NCBI GenBank assembly: GCA_031411995.1
Contig: JANOCD010000133.1
Coordinates: 70,568-134,567 of the forward strand
DNA: 64,000 nt
Direction: 5' to 3'
Source: Rudanella sp031411995
GTDB lineage: Bacteria > Bacteroidota > Bacteroidia > Cytophagales > Spirosomataceae
Below are positions 17,412 to 25,749 of the stretch, piece after piece. The first letter of the stretch is position 1. Each line of letters begins with the position of its first letter. The position numbers were made by a program, and so were the translations under genes. Under the pieces are notes generated by a model. The model worked only from the letters and a program-made list of their open reading frames with translations. It did no database searches and was not told where the DNA came from.

Positions 17412-17785
17412 TGCGCGTGGCGCATCCGGCAATACCAGATATTATAGAGGTGTGAGCCAACCAGCCCCAACGACGCAACATAAGCCGCATATTCAAACAC
17501 CGGGCTAACATCTTCCAGGATAATGCAAACGGCAAACAGCGTCAGAAAACCCCACAATGAGGTACGGATGCCTGCAGGCGCGTGTCGGGTAGCCGTATAA
17601 ACCGCTACTATATTGACGGCGATGAAAACATAGTCTAAGCTGAGGTAGCTTGTCCGTACAAATTCATCTTTCAGCAAAGTCGATGTCACCAGCAGAACGG
17701 GAGTTATGAGGCAATGAATAAGGCATAATATAGACCCGGTGATGCCTATATAATCGGCTTTGTGTGAAGTTAGACCACTTTTCAT
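17408..17785 (-). CDS. MerC domain membrane protein
   Basis: A 125-residue four-helix membrane protein of the MerC family. The first helix carries CLIHC (Cys21, His24, Cys25) followed by LITPVLL, the pattern seen in MerC mercury transporters and in the larger family of non-mercury homologues of Bacteroidota. No mer operon genes (merA, merR, merP) are nearby, so mercury transport is not implied. The single Cys-x-x-His-Cys site suggests metal binding. The helices lie roughly at 13-35, 48-65, 73-90 and 95-115. Confidence 0.85.
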   Translation of the reverse strand: MKSGLTSHKADYIGITGSILCLIHCLITPVLLVTSTLLKDEFVRTSYLSLDYVFIAVNIVAVYTATRHAPAGIRTSLWGFLTLFAVCIILEDVSPVFEYAAYVASLGLVGSHLYNIWYCRMRHAH

Positions 17786-17873
17786 AAAACAACCGTTGCT
17801 ATATCGGATTTGTTGAACACGTAAATCCCCAACATTCCTATTTGCAGCAAAGTTGCAAAAACTTTTAAAAAGA

Positions 17874-18569
17874 TCAATAGACCTTAGTCAACACGGTGTA
17901 TCCCATTAGTTTGCCGCTTTTGTTGTAGGTCTCCGTCCGCACATCAAAAATTGTGTTAGCTGCCCGGTAGCTAACACTCTTCATACTCATTGGAATGCCA
18001 ATGCCCATCACCCGGTTTTTCATGTCCATATCAGCCGATACTTTGTTCACCTCAAAGGTGCCGGCTGGTGTAGTCATTGATTCTTTGGGGCCAACCAGCC
18101 GATTGGCAATCTGCATGGTCATTTCAACCATTACCGAACCATTCTTATAAAAATCGGCTTCCATTTGACCGTCGGGCAGTTTTTGGCCATCCGTCAGGGT
18201 GCGGGGATAAGCCAATTTGTTGACCTTCATTTTCATTTCCGTGTCTTTTGGTGTCTGACCACCCCCCATTGCCATGCCCGACAAGTCGGCTACCAGCTCG
18301 TCGCCGGTGCAGGAGTACTGGATTTTAGAGGGTGCCTGACGCGCTTTGTTTTGCTCATCGAACGCCTGAAACTCAATCTCGATCAGAGTGGCTCCGCCCT
18401 CTTTGCGTACATTCCGAACCAGATAGGTCATGCGCCCGTTGGGTTTGTCTTTGGCTGAGAAACTTTGCATTTCGTAGCCCATACCGGGTTTGAACGTCAT
18501 GCCGAGGCAATCTTGCGCCAACAGGCGGGCGGGAGACAAGAAAATAAGGAGAAGCAGGAGATTTTTCAC
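17874..18569 (-). CDS. Secreted DUF3108-like (TapB-family) protein
   Basis: A 231-residue protein with a Leu-rich signal peptide (about 1-18, cut near LLAQ). The mature part is beta-rich, with repeated patterns such as YEMQSFSAKDKPNGRM, VEMTMQIANR, TTPAGTFEVNKVS and RTETYNKSGKLMGY. These resemble the DUF3108/TapB-like periplasmic domain (a lipocalin-like half barrel) found widely in Bacteroidota. Function is unknown. It lies about 100 bp downstream of the ABC exporter on the same strand. Confidence 0.7.
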   Translation of the reverse strand: MKNLLLLLIFLSPARLLAQDCLGMTFKPGMGYEMQSFSAKDKPNGRMTYLVRNVRKEGGATLIEIEFQAFDEQNKARQAPSKIQYSCTGDELVADLSGMAMGGGQTPKDTEMKMKVNKLAYPRTLTDGQKLPDGQMEADFYKNGSVMVEMTMQIANRLVGPKESMTTPAGTFEVNKVSADMDMKNRVMGIGIPMSMKSVSYRAANTIFDVRTETYNKSGKLMGYTVLTKVY

Positions 18570-18666
18570 GACGTAAAAGAAAGATTAAGTAAATTAGTTG
18601 ATCCACAAAAATAACCCATACCCCGCCAATATCAAACCAGCAGTTCAGTTGAGTTTCCAACCTCAC

Positions 18667-20505
18667 TCACACTTGTTGCAGGGTACTGAGCCGCCGGTAA
18701 AAACCTTCGTCGAGGGTGAGCAGATCCCGGTGATTGCCCCGCTCCACAATGCGGCCCTGATGCACCACCAGAATCTCGTCGGCATGTTGAATGGTGCTTA
18801 GGCGGTGGGCAATTACCAGCGTGGTGCGGTGGGCCATCAGGCGCGTCAGGGCTTCCTGCACCAGCTTTTCTGACTCGGTGTCTAAGGCCGACGTGGCTTC
18901 ATCCAAAATTAGAATAGGGGGATTTTTCAGCACGGCGCGGGCAATGCTGATGCGTTGCCGCTGCCCCCCCGACAACCGGCTGCCCCGGTCGCCAATGGTG
19001 GTTTGATAGCCGTTTGGTTGCTGCATTATAAAATCATGGGCGTTGGCAATCCGGGCGGCCCGTTCCACCTGTTCGGGCGTGGCCTCGTTGCCAAAAGCGA
19101 TGTTGTTGAAAATGGTGTCGTTAAACAGAATGCTTTCCTGCGTAACAATCCCCATCAGATCGCGTAACGAAGCCACCGTTACATCGCGCAGGTCCTGCCC
19201 ATCGATCAGGATGCCCCCGTCAACAGGATCGTAGAAACGCGGAATCAAGTCGGCAATGGTCGATTTGCCCCCGCCGGAAGAGCCAACAAGTGCAATGGTT
19301 TTGCCTTTCTGAAGCGTAAAATTGATGTCTTTTAAAACGGGCGTACCGGGTTCGTAAGCAAACGACACGTTTCGGACCTCGATTTCGTGGTCGAAGCTGC
19401 TGATCGGTTTGGCATTAGGCCGGTCGGCCACAGCCTGCTCCGTATCAATGAGTTGCAATACACGTTCGCCGGAAGCAATGCCCCGCTGCGAACCACTGAA
19501 CGCATTGGAAATCTCTTTGGCCGGGCGCGTCACCTGCGAAAACAGGGCGATATACCCGATAAACTCGGCTGCCGACAACTCCGATTGCCCCGACAGTACC
19601 AATGAGCCGCCATACAACAAAATACTGGCTACCACGGCCACGCCCATTGTTTCGGAAAAGGGCGAGGCCAGTTCGCGCCGGTTGGCAAGGGAGCGCACGG
19701 CCCTTCGATAACCGTTGTTTTCGGTACGAAACTTATCCAGCACAAAATTTTCGGCATTGAAGCCTTTCACCACACGCATCCCACCAAAGGTTTCGTCGAG
19801 AATGCTTAAAATACTGGCCAACCGTTGCTGTCCATCTTGGGCATCGCGTTTCATCCGGCGCACCAGCATCGAGATAAAAACGCCTGAGACCGGAATCACT
19901 AACAGGGCGAAAAACGTCAGTTTGGCGGAGATAAAGAACAATCCACCAATGTAGGCCACCAACAGGAAAAACTCTTTGGAGGCCGCCGAGAGTGTATTGG
20001 CAATGGAACCTTCTACCTCCTGCACATCGGTCATGATGCGAGCAATGAGGTTGCCTTTACGCTCATTGGAAAAATAACCTAAATGCAGGCGCACCGCCCG
20101 GTCGAAAACAGCCTCACGCAGTCGGGCCACCATGCGGGCCTTAAAGCTCTCTAACTGCCTAACTGACAAATACTTGAAGAGGTTATTGAGCAGCACAGAC
20201 ACCACAATAATGCCACACACAAACTGGAGTGCTCCAATCTGCCCATATTGCCTGAAAATTTGGGCGAAGTAATACTGGAATAGATCGGCCACAGAGGTGT
20301 CATATGACAATTTTGGTGCGGGCTTGTCCAGGATTTGGGTAACTTTGGCGTTGCTCACCTGATTAAATAACACGTTGAGCAATGGAATAAGCAGCGTAAA
20401 ATTCAATACGCCAAACACGCTGGCCAACAGAGAGGTCGTCAGGAACGGCCCTAGAAAGCGACCCAGTGGGCGGGCATAGGAGAGGATACGAAAATAGGTT
20501 TTCAT
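18667..20505 (-). CDS. ABC exporter, fused permease-ATPase (MsbA/lipid A exporter-like)
   Basis: The start was set at the ATG at 20505 (MKTYFRILSYARP), giving 612 residues; a TTG three codons upstream is possible. Six membrane helices occupy about 18-330. The nucleotide-binding domain has Walker A GSSGGGKST (about 408-416), the signature LSGGQRQRIS, Walker B PILILDEATSALD and the switch His in LVIAHRLST. Together these mark a half-size homodimeric exporter of the MsbA type, which flips lipids or drugs across the inner membrane. The substrate cannot be read from sequence. Confidence 0.93.
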   Translation of the reverse strand: MKTYFRILSYARPLGRFLGPFLTTSLLASVFGVLNFTLLIPLLNVLFNQVSNAKVTQILDKPAPKLSYDTSVADLFQYYFAQIFRQYGQIGALQFVCGIIVVSVLLNNLFKYLSVRQLESFKARMVARLREAVFDRAVRLHLGYFSNERKGNLIARIMTDVQEVEGSIANTLSAASKEFFLLVAYIGGLFFISAKLTFFALLVIPVSGVFISMLVRRMKRDAQDGQQRLASILSILDETFGGMRVVKGFNAENFVLDKFRTENNGYRRAVRSLANRRELASPFSETMGVAVVASILLYGGSLVLSGQSELSAAEFIGYIALFSQVTRPAKEISNAFSGSQRGIASGERVLQLIDTEQAVADRPNAKPISSFDHEIEVRNVSFAYEPGTPVLKDINFTLQKGKTIALVGSSGGGKSTIADLIPRFYDPVDGGILIDGQDLRDVTVASLRDLMGIVTQESILFNDTIFNNIAFGNEATPEQVERAARIANAHDFIMQQPNGYQTTIGDRGSRLSGGQRQRISIARAVLKNPPILILDEATSALDTESEKLVQEALTRLMAHRTTLVIAHRLSTIQHADEILVVHQGRIVERGNHRDLLTLDEGFYRRLSTLQQV

Positions 20506-20610
20506 GGCCTGCAAAAGTACGGCCTTCGTAGTGAGTTTACTATTTTCGTTACCTATGCAACCCTTATGAGCATGCTGGTTGTCTTCATCAATAGCTTAAA
20601 TATCGATTTT

Positions 20611-21885
20611 ATGTTATTGCGCTCACGTCTTTTGCTTTTAGGTCTGTTGGCAGGTAGCCTTGCCTGCGATCAGATTGGCCAGGATGTGCAGCCGGCAAAA
20701 GAGGAAGAAATTGTTGCTTCTGATAATGAACTCCTGACTCTACCAGATGCTCCGTTGGCTGTCAATCTGAAATCGTTAGCCGATTCTAAAACGACAACTA
20801 CGTTTCGGTTGAGCCGATTACCCAAATCTGGTGAGGTATCGTTCACGCCTAAAGGATTATTGCTTTACACGCCCGACCCGTCTTTTGTGGCCGGAGCCGA
20901 TGGCTTTTCGATTTTGAGCGATGCCCCCGTTTCGGGTAAGACTCCCCCGCCAGTGGAATTTGCCGTAACAATGGCTTCAGACGCTGACCAACTTCCTTGT
21001 GGATTAGGAGTAGCGGTCGACCAATCTGAAACCACGGCCAACACACCCGTCACTATCGACGTGTTACGAAACGATATGTTCTGTGAGGGCAAACCCAATC
21101 CGGCCTCGCTTCAGATCGAAACCCCGCCCCAACAAGGAACAGTACGGATTCAGAATGGACAAGTCGTCTATACGCCTGCCAAGAATTTTACGGGACGCGA
21201 GCGATTCATTTACCGGTCTTGTCCGTTGGGTGGCACCGACTCAGATTGCCTGTTGTCGGTGGCTACTGTAACGGTTAATGAGCCGGTTACTAACTGCCGG
21301 TTAAAGCTCCAGAATGATCTGGTGTCGTTCAAACAGCGTTTCGCTACTGATTCCTTGGTTATTCCGGTGCTGGCAAACGATCAATTGTGCAAAGGAAGCC
21401 GGTTACTTCCACTGACCATGACCGTCAAACCCGCAGGTGGCTCGGCTTACTTTAACGCAAAAAACGCTATTGTTTATAAGCCTCAAACCAGTACATCCAC
21501 CGATAAAATTCACTATCGGCGATGCGACGGGGCTGATTGCCTGGATGCCACCGTGGCCATCACTATTGTTCAACCCGATGCTGGTTGTGTTCTGAAAGCC
21601 AATAATAACTCCATACAGTTGGTCCTGAGTCAGCCAACCGCCAACATGCGCCGGGGCGTTATACCGATTAGTGTGTTAAGTAATGATAAGTTGTGTGCCC
21701 CCCTCCGGTCAGTAACCATCAAACAATACCCGGCAGGTGTAAGCCTGCAGGTGTTGCCAAGCGGAATTATTAATTACACGATGGATGCTAACCCAAAGGT
21801 AAAAGACATTACATTTACGTATGAGATTGCTGACATACAAGGAAGGACCAGTTCAGCCTCTGTAAAAATTAGTATTAAACCATAA
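20611..21885 (+). CDS. Lipoprotein with cadherin/Ig-like repeats and a conserved NDxxC turn
   Basis: The start at 20611 gives a lipoprotein signal (MLLRSRLLLLGLLAGSLAC, Cys19) in a 424-residue protein. The mature part is built of beta-sandwich modules of about 90 residues, similar to the Ig-like/cadherin-like domains of bacterial adhesins. Three modules share the line V-L-x-N-D-x-(F/L)-C: VLRNDMFCEG, VLANDQLCKG and VLSNDKLCAP. A second Cys in the first two suggests internal disulfides. Probable surface or periplasmic structural protein. It ends about 100 bp upstream of ECF sigma 2 on the same strand and might belong to that unit. Confidence 0.72.
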   Translation: MLLRSRLLLLGLLAGSLACDQIGQDVQPAKEEEIVASDNELLTLPDAPLAVNLKSLADSKTTTTFRLSRLPKSGEVSFTPKGLLLYTPDPSFVAGADGFSILSDAPVSGKTPPPVEFAVTMASDADQLPCGLGVAVDQSETTANTPVTIDVLRNDMFCEGKPNPASLQIETPPQQGTVRIQNGQVVYTPAKNFTGRERFIYRSCPLGGTDSDCLLSVATVTVNEPVTNCRLKLQNDLVSFKQRFATDSLVIPVLANDQLCKGSRLLPLTMTVKPAGGSAYFNAKNAIVYKPQTSTSTDKIHYRRCDGADCLDATVAITIVQPDAGCVLKANNNSIQLVLSQPTANMRRGVIPISVLSNDKLCAPLRSVTIKQYPAGVSLQVLPSGIINYTMDANPKVKDITFTYEIADIQGRTSSASVKISIKP

Positions 21886-21987
21886 TCTGAGCTGTTGGAT
21901 AATAGATAGTGTTATTTCAACAGCAGGTGCTGGATTACAGTATCCCAATTTTGACACTTTACGTCTAAATACCAACAACTGCCATTC

Positions 21988-22539
21988 ATGACCGAATCTG
22001 ACTTGTTGCAGGCGTGTCAGCGACATGACGTGCGGGCACAAACGGCCTTGTATAACACATACAAGAGTCGTTTGATGGGCCTGTGTCGTCGCTATGCCCG
22101 TAGTCAGCCCGAAGCAGAAGATATGTTTCATGAAGGCTTCATTCGTATTTTTCATCAGTTACATACCCTCGAACAAGCCGATAAGTTGGTGCCCTGGATG
22201 AAACGTGTCATGGTAAACACAGCCATTAACGTATACCACAGAAACCATAAGCAACAGGCTGAAACCGAACTCGATGATGCCTGGGAACGTGTCTCTCCCG
22301 ATCATATGGATACGCTCTCCCGCCTGGGTACGGAAGAACTTTTAAAGTTGATCGAACAATTGCCCGATGGCTATCGGATGGTGTTTAACCTGTATGTCAT
22401 CGACGGATATAACCACAATGAGATTGCCGGGCTGATGGGCATTGCCGAGGGAACCTCGAAATCGCAACTCGCCCGCGCCAAAAACCTCCTCAAAACCAAG
22501 CTCAAAATACTGGGCATTGTCAATTATGAAGAATCCTGA
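21988..22539 (+). CDS. ECF RNA polymerase sigma factor (operon 2)
   Basis: A 183-residue ECF sigma factor. Region 2 includes ALYNTYKSRLMGLCRRYA, AEDMFHEGFIRIF and LVPWMKRVMVNTAINVYH. Region 4 includes LIEQLPDGYRMVFNLYVID, followed by GYNHNEIAGLMGIAEGTSKS with its helix-turn-helix. It overlaps the following gene by exactly 14 nt, the same overlap as in ECF operon 1, again implying translational coupling to a membrane-anchored partner. Confidence 0.95.
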   Translation: MTESDLLQACQRHDVRAQTALYNTYKSRLMGLCRRYARSQPEAEDMFHEGFIRIFHQLHTLEQADKLVPWMKRVMVNTAINVYHRNHKQQAETELDDAWERVSPDHMDTLSRLGTEELLKLIEQLPDGYRMVFNLYVIDGYNHNEIAGLMGIAEGTSKSQLARAKNLLKTKLKILGIVNYEES

Positions 22540-24013
22540 CTCCGACCGACTCCATTCCGACGATTGGGACGATCATTTTCGGCAGCGATTCGCCGATTTC
22601 CAGTCCGAACCCCCTGCCGATTCGCTGAAGCGAATTTTGGCCGATCTCCCAACCCCTGCTCCTGCCATCAGCGGGCGCAATACCTGGTTGTTTGGGGGTC
22701 TGGGGGCAATTCTGTTGTTGATTGGCTCCTGGTTCGTAAGCCATCGGTCGTCGCCGGTTGCTGCCCGGTTTAGGGTCACATCCGAATCGGAGCAACAACA
22801 GTCGAACAAAAAAATAAAGCATTCATCCACATTGCCTTCGCTCCCAATAGCTGATAAAGACGCGCCACCAGTACCAGTAATTAATTCTCTGGCCCAGACT
22901 ACGGCTAAGGTCAATAGCAAGTCGAACATACCTTCAGAAGGCGTAAACGAAGAAAAGCAAGCAGTTGCTTCCAATGACAATGCCGGGGGAATATTGGCCT
23001 CCATAGAAACACCCTATAAAACCAACAAACAGAAAGAACCCGCCATATCCCGATCTAAACAGGTCGAACTTGTGGATGGCTCAGAATCTGGTTCTGTCGA
23101 AAAAAACGCACTTGGTCTTAGTCAGCGAGTACCTAAACCAGATAAGATTTACAGCGCAAACAGAGTGGTGACTGCTCCATTGGATGTAGTAAAACCAGCA
23201 GTTACTGAAACGCAACCTACAGTTGGTTCCGAAGCGACAACGAACAACGGGCAACGAATGTCGCTTGCCTTTTTGCCTAATCAACCGTTGCGGCCTATTC
23301 GTTTAAGTTTGGCACTTCCCGAAATTAACCTGTCGGCACTACCACTGTCAGCACCAAAAGAACCCACCGAAAGTCGGAAACGGCCCACGATTTTCATTGG
23401 TGTGATGCCGCTCTTTACCTATCAGCGGATTGATCCGGTACAAACGGATGGAACTTGGATAAAGGAGGTGAAAACCCAAAGTGCCTTTTCCACACAGCGG
23501 GCTGGCATACGATTTCAGGCTGGCATTGAATGGCCCATCAGCCGGCGAGTTTCGCTCCGAACTAGCTTGATTTACAGCCAGTTGAATCAGCAAGTCAGTT
23601 ATTATACACCCACAGACCGGCCCGATTCTGTTCGGGTTGAGCGCGTGGATGAGAAAACCGTTCGATTAATTCCCTACTACAGCGACAAGAAGGTAACGCA
23701 ACAAACCAACTGGCATTATGTGGGCGCTGGAGCCGATTTTGTCTTTCACCTTGGGCAACTTGGTGCCTGGCGGCATTATGCCAGTGCAGGTGCAACGGTA
23801 GGCACCTACGTGGGACAGGGTGCCGGTCAGGCTACCCAACCCTTGTCAGGATTCATACAGGGATCATACGGAATCGAACGCCAGTTAACCCCCTCTCTTT
23901 GGCTGCGACTGGCTCCAACCGTACAATATGGCCTCACCACCGTCAGCGATGCTGACGGGCTTTTTCGCGTTCGGCCCTATACGTATGGGTTGACGATTGG
24001 ATTGAGGAAATAA
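22526..24013 (+). CDS. Putative membrane-anchored ECF partner (second copy of the architecture)
   Basis: The start is the ATG at 22526 inside the sigma gene, giving 495 residues. Residues 1-50 form an acidic cytoplasmic-type tail (DDWDDHFRQRFADF, LKRILADLP). Residues 53-72 form a membrane helix, residues 75 to about 300 a Ser/Asn/Lys-rich linker with no recognisable fold, and residues 305-495 a beta-strand-rich barrel-like domain (IFIGVMPLFTYQRI, GIRFQAGIEWPI, VSLRTSLIYSQL) ending YTYGLTIGLRK. It shares layout, but little obvious sequence, with the product at 13901-15406. An anti-sigma or envelope-sensing function is inferred from the coupling to the sigma gene. Confidence 0.75.
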   Translation: MKNPDSDRLHSDDWDDHFRQRFADFQSEPPADSLKRILADLPTPAPAISGRNTWLFGGLGAILLLIGSWFVSHRSSPVAARFRVTSESEQQQSNKKIKHSSTLPSLPIADKDAPPVPVINSLAQTTAKVNSKSNIPSEGVNEEKQAVASNDNAGGILASIETPYKTNKQKEPAISRSKQVELVDGSESGSVEKNALGLSQRVPKPDKIYSANRVVTAPLDVVKPAVTETQPTVGSEATTNNGQRMSLAFLPNQPLRPIRLSLALPEINLSALPLSAPKEPTESRKRPTIFIGVMPLFTYQRIDPVQTDGTWIKEVKTQSAFSTQRAGIRFQAGIEWPISRRVSLRTSLIYSQLNQQVSYYTPTDRPDSVRVERVDEKTVRLIPYYSDKKVTQQTNWHYVGAGADFVFHLGQLGAWRHYASAGATVGTYVGQGAGQATQPLSGFIQGSYGIERQLTPSLWLRLAPTVQYGLTTVSDADGLFRVRPYTYGLTIGLRK

Positions 24014-24015
24014 TA

Positions 24016-24079
24016 GATAATGCGGAATGATGAATGCGTAGTACTAGATGCGTCAGCAGATTCATCATTCCGCATTATC
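24016..24079. repeat. Perfect 20-bp inverted repeat between convergent genes
   Basis: The arms 24016-24035 and 24060-24079 are perfect reverse complements (outer bases GATAATGCGG...) around a 24-nt loop. It fills almost the whole gap between the ECF operon 2 barrel gene and hemE. No T-tract follows, so it is not a classical intrinsic terminator, although a folding role at the two 3' ends is likely. Confidence 0.9.
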
Positions 24080-24088
24080 CATTACACA

Positions 24089-25135
24089 TTACTTTACACC
24101 AAATTCCTTCACCGCTTCAATAAAACACCGGGCTTTGTCGGGGTCAGTATCGGGATAAACGCCGTGGCCGAGGTTGGCAATGTAGCGTTGATTGCCAAAT
24201 GATTCGATCATTTGCTTCACTTCGGCGCGGATCTGGGCGAAATTGGTGTAAAGAACGCACGGGTCCATGTTGCCCTGTAGCGTTTTGCCCGGTATCAATA
24301 CTCTTGACTCACGAGGGTCCATGTTCCAGTCGAGGCCAACCACGGAACAGTTCAGTTGGCCAATCTCCTGTCGGGCAAAAAACGCACCTTTAGCAAAGAC
24401 CGTAACGGGGACGATTTCGCCCCCAGTCGGATCGTTCAGGGCATCACAAATCTGTTTAATGTAGGGCAACGAGAACGTCCGATACTGCTCTGGCGACAAA
24501 ATCCCCGCCCACGAATCGAAAATCTGTAACAAATTAGCTCCTGCCCACACCTGAGCGCGGAGGTAGGCAATCGTGCTATCGGTGATGCGTTGCAGGAGTG
24601 CATGAGCGAAAACCGGGTCTGTATAAAGCAGTTTTTTGGCGATGGAGAAGGTCTTGGAGCCTTTCCCTTCAGTCATGTAGCAAAAAATGGTGAACGGTGC
24701 CCCGGCGAACCCAATCAGCGGAACGCGATTATTCAACGCTGATTTGGCGAGTCGGATAGCTTCTAACACATAGCCGAGGTCGGCTTCGGCATCGGCCACG
24801 CGGAGTTGATCGAGGTCGGCCATAGTGCGAACGGTTGTTGGGAACACTGGCCCCCGTGCCTCGACCATTTCGTAGGGCAGGCCCATTGCTTCGGGCACCA
24901 CCAGGATATCGGAGAAGATAATAGCCGCATCAACACCCAGTAAATCGACGGGTTGAATGGTTACTTCGGCGGCTAATTCGGGCGTTTTGGCGAGGGTGAT
25001 AAAGTCACCGGCCCGTTGGCGAACGGCGCGGTATTCGGCCAGCATCCGGCCGGCCTGCCGCATCATCCAGACCGGCACCCGCTCCACGGCCTCGCCCCGG
25101 GCAGCCCGGAGCAACAAATCGTTTTGCAAATTCAT
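24089..25135 (-). CDS. hemE: Uroporphyrinogen decarboxylase
   Basis: The start was set at MNLQNDLLLRAARGE (25135), giving 348 residues, the usual HemE length; an upstream ATG would add 20 unrelated residues. Signatures present are PVWMMRQAGRMLAEYR (about 21-36), IIFSDILVV with the catalytic Asp, GFAGAPFTIFCYM, and the C-terminal NLGHGVYPDTDP. The enzyme decarboxylates the four acetate side chains of uroporphyrinogen III to give coproporphyrinogen III in heme synthesis. No other hem gene is adjacent in this window. Confidence 0.97.
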   Translation of the reverse strand: MNLQNDLLLRAARGEAVERVPVWMMRQAGRMLAEYRAVRQRAGDFITLAKTPELAAEVTIQPVDLLGVDAAIIFSDILVVPEAMGLPYEMVEARGPVFPTTVRTMADLDQLRVADAEADLGYVLEAIRLAKSALNNRVPLIGFAGAPFTIFCYMTEGKGSKTFSIAKKLLYTDPVFAHALLQRITDSTIAYLRAQVWAGANLLQIFDSWAGILSPEQYRTFSLPYIKQICDALNDPTGGEIVPVTVFAKGAFFARQEIGQLNCSVVGLDWNMDPRESRVLIPGKTLQGNMDPCVLYTNFAQIRAEVKQMIESFGNQRYIANLGHGVYPDTDPDKARCFIEAVKEFGVK

Positions 25136-25157
25136 GCCGCAAAGATACGATGAAGCG

Positions 25158-25234
25158 CAAAGACTAAAGGGCCGCAAGAAGAAAGAGGCTGACAATGGTG
25201 TTTGTAGTCCTTCTTCTTGTGGCCCTTTAGTCTT
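25158..25234. repeat. 25-bp inverted repeat upstream of hemE
   Basis: The arms 25158-25182 and 25210-25234 match as reverse complements with one mismatch (start AAAGACTAAAGGGCC). It lies between hemE and the minus-strand gene at 25246, so it may terminate the upstream gene or shape the hemE leader. The left arm is 22 bp from the hemE start codon. Confidence 0.87.
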
Positions 25235-25245
25235 TATTCCTGTTT

Positions 25246-25659
25246 CTACGCCAGCATTTGCTTAAACGTGGCCGTTCGATTGCGAAAGAAGCCGACGGAC
25301 TTCTCACTAAACCGACTTCGGTCGCTGCTCAGGTCATAAGCGGCAAGATGGTCGGTGATGGTTGCATACCGTTCGATGAGTTTGTCCCAGCAAGCCGGTT
25401 GTCGGCAACGGGACAGTACCAAACGGGCGCGGTTCAGATACTTGTGTTGTTTAGCTGTCCAGGCAGCGCGCTCCAGGCAGGGAGCGTCGGAGCTGTTCAG
25501 AAGGGCAGGCAAAGCAGCGGGTGAGGCTGTTGGCGTTAATTGCGAAAGCAAAAACAAGCCTAATTCCACCTCAGATAGTTGGCGGGCCGTAAGCGAAGCA
25601 GGCCGAACCGTTGTCTGAGCACCCCTGGCGAATGAAACGGAGGCAGATTGTGCGTTCAT
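25246..25659 (-). CDS. Hypothetical protein
   Basis: A 137-residue protein without a signal peptide or membrane helix. The N-terminal 25 residues are Ser/Thr/Arg-rich and probably disordered. The rest looks helical (LSEVELGLFLLSQL, AKQHKYLNRARLVLSRCR, WDKLIERYATI), ending with FFRNRTATFKQ. I do not recognise a family. It lies upstream of hemE on the same strand, separated by a hairpin, and is divergent from the WYL regulator. Codon use looks like the neighbours. Confidence 0.55.
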   Translation of the reverse strand: MNAQSASVSFARGAQTTVRPASLTARQLSEVELGLFLLSQLTPTASPAALPALLNSSDAPCLERAAWTAKQHKYLNRARLVLSRCRQPACWDKLIERYATITDHLAAYDLSSDRSRFSEKSVGFFRNRTATFKQMLA

Positions 25660-25749
25660 GAGTGATAAATTTTACTGTACGCCACAAATCTGACCCCCCT
25701 AAAACGTAATCTTCTTCCGTTGTTCTTTATTTTTGTAAAAAACCTTCCT

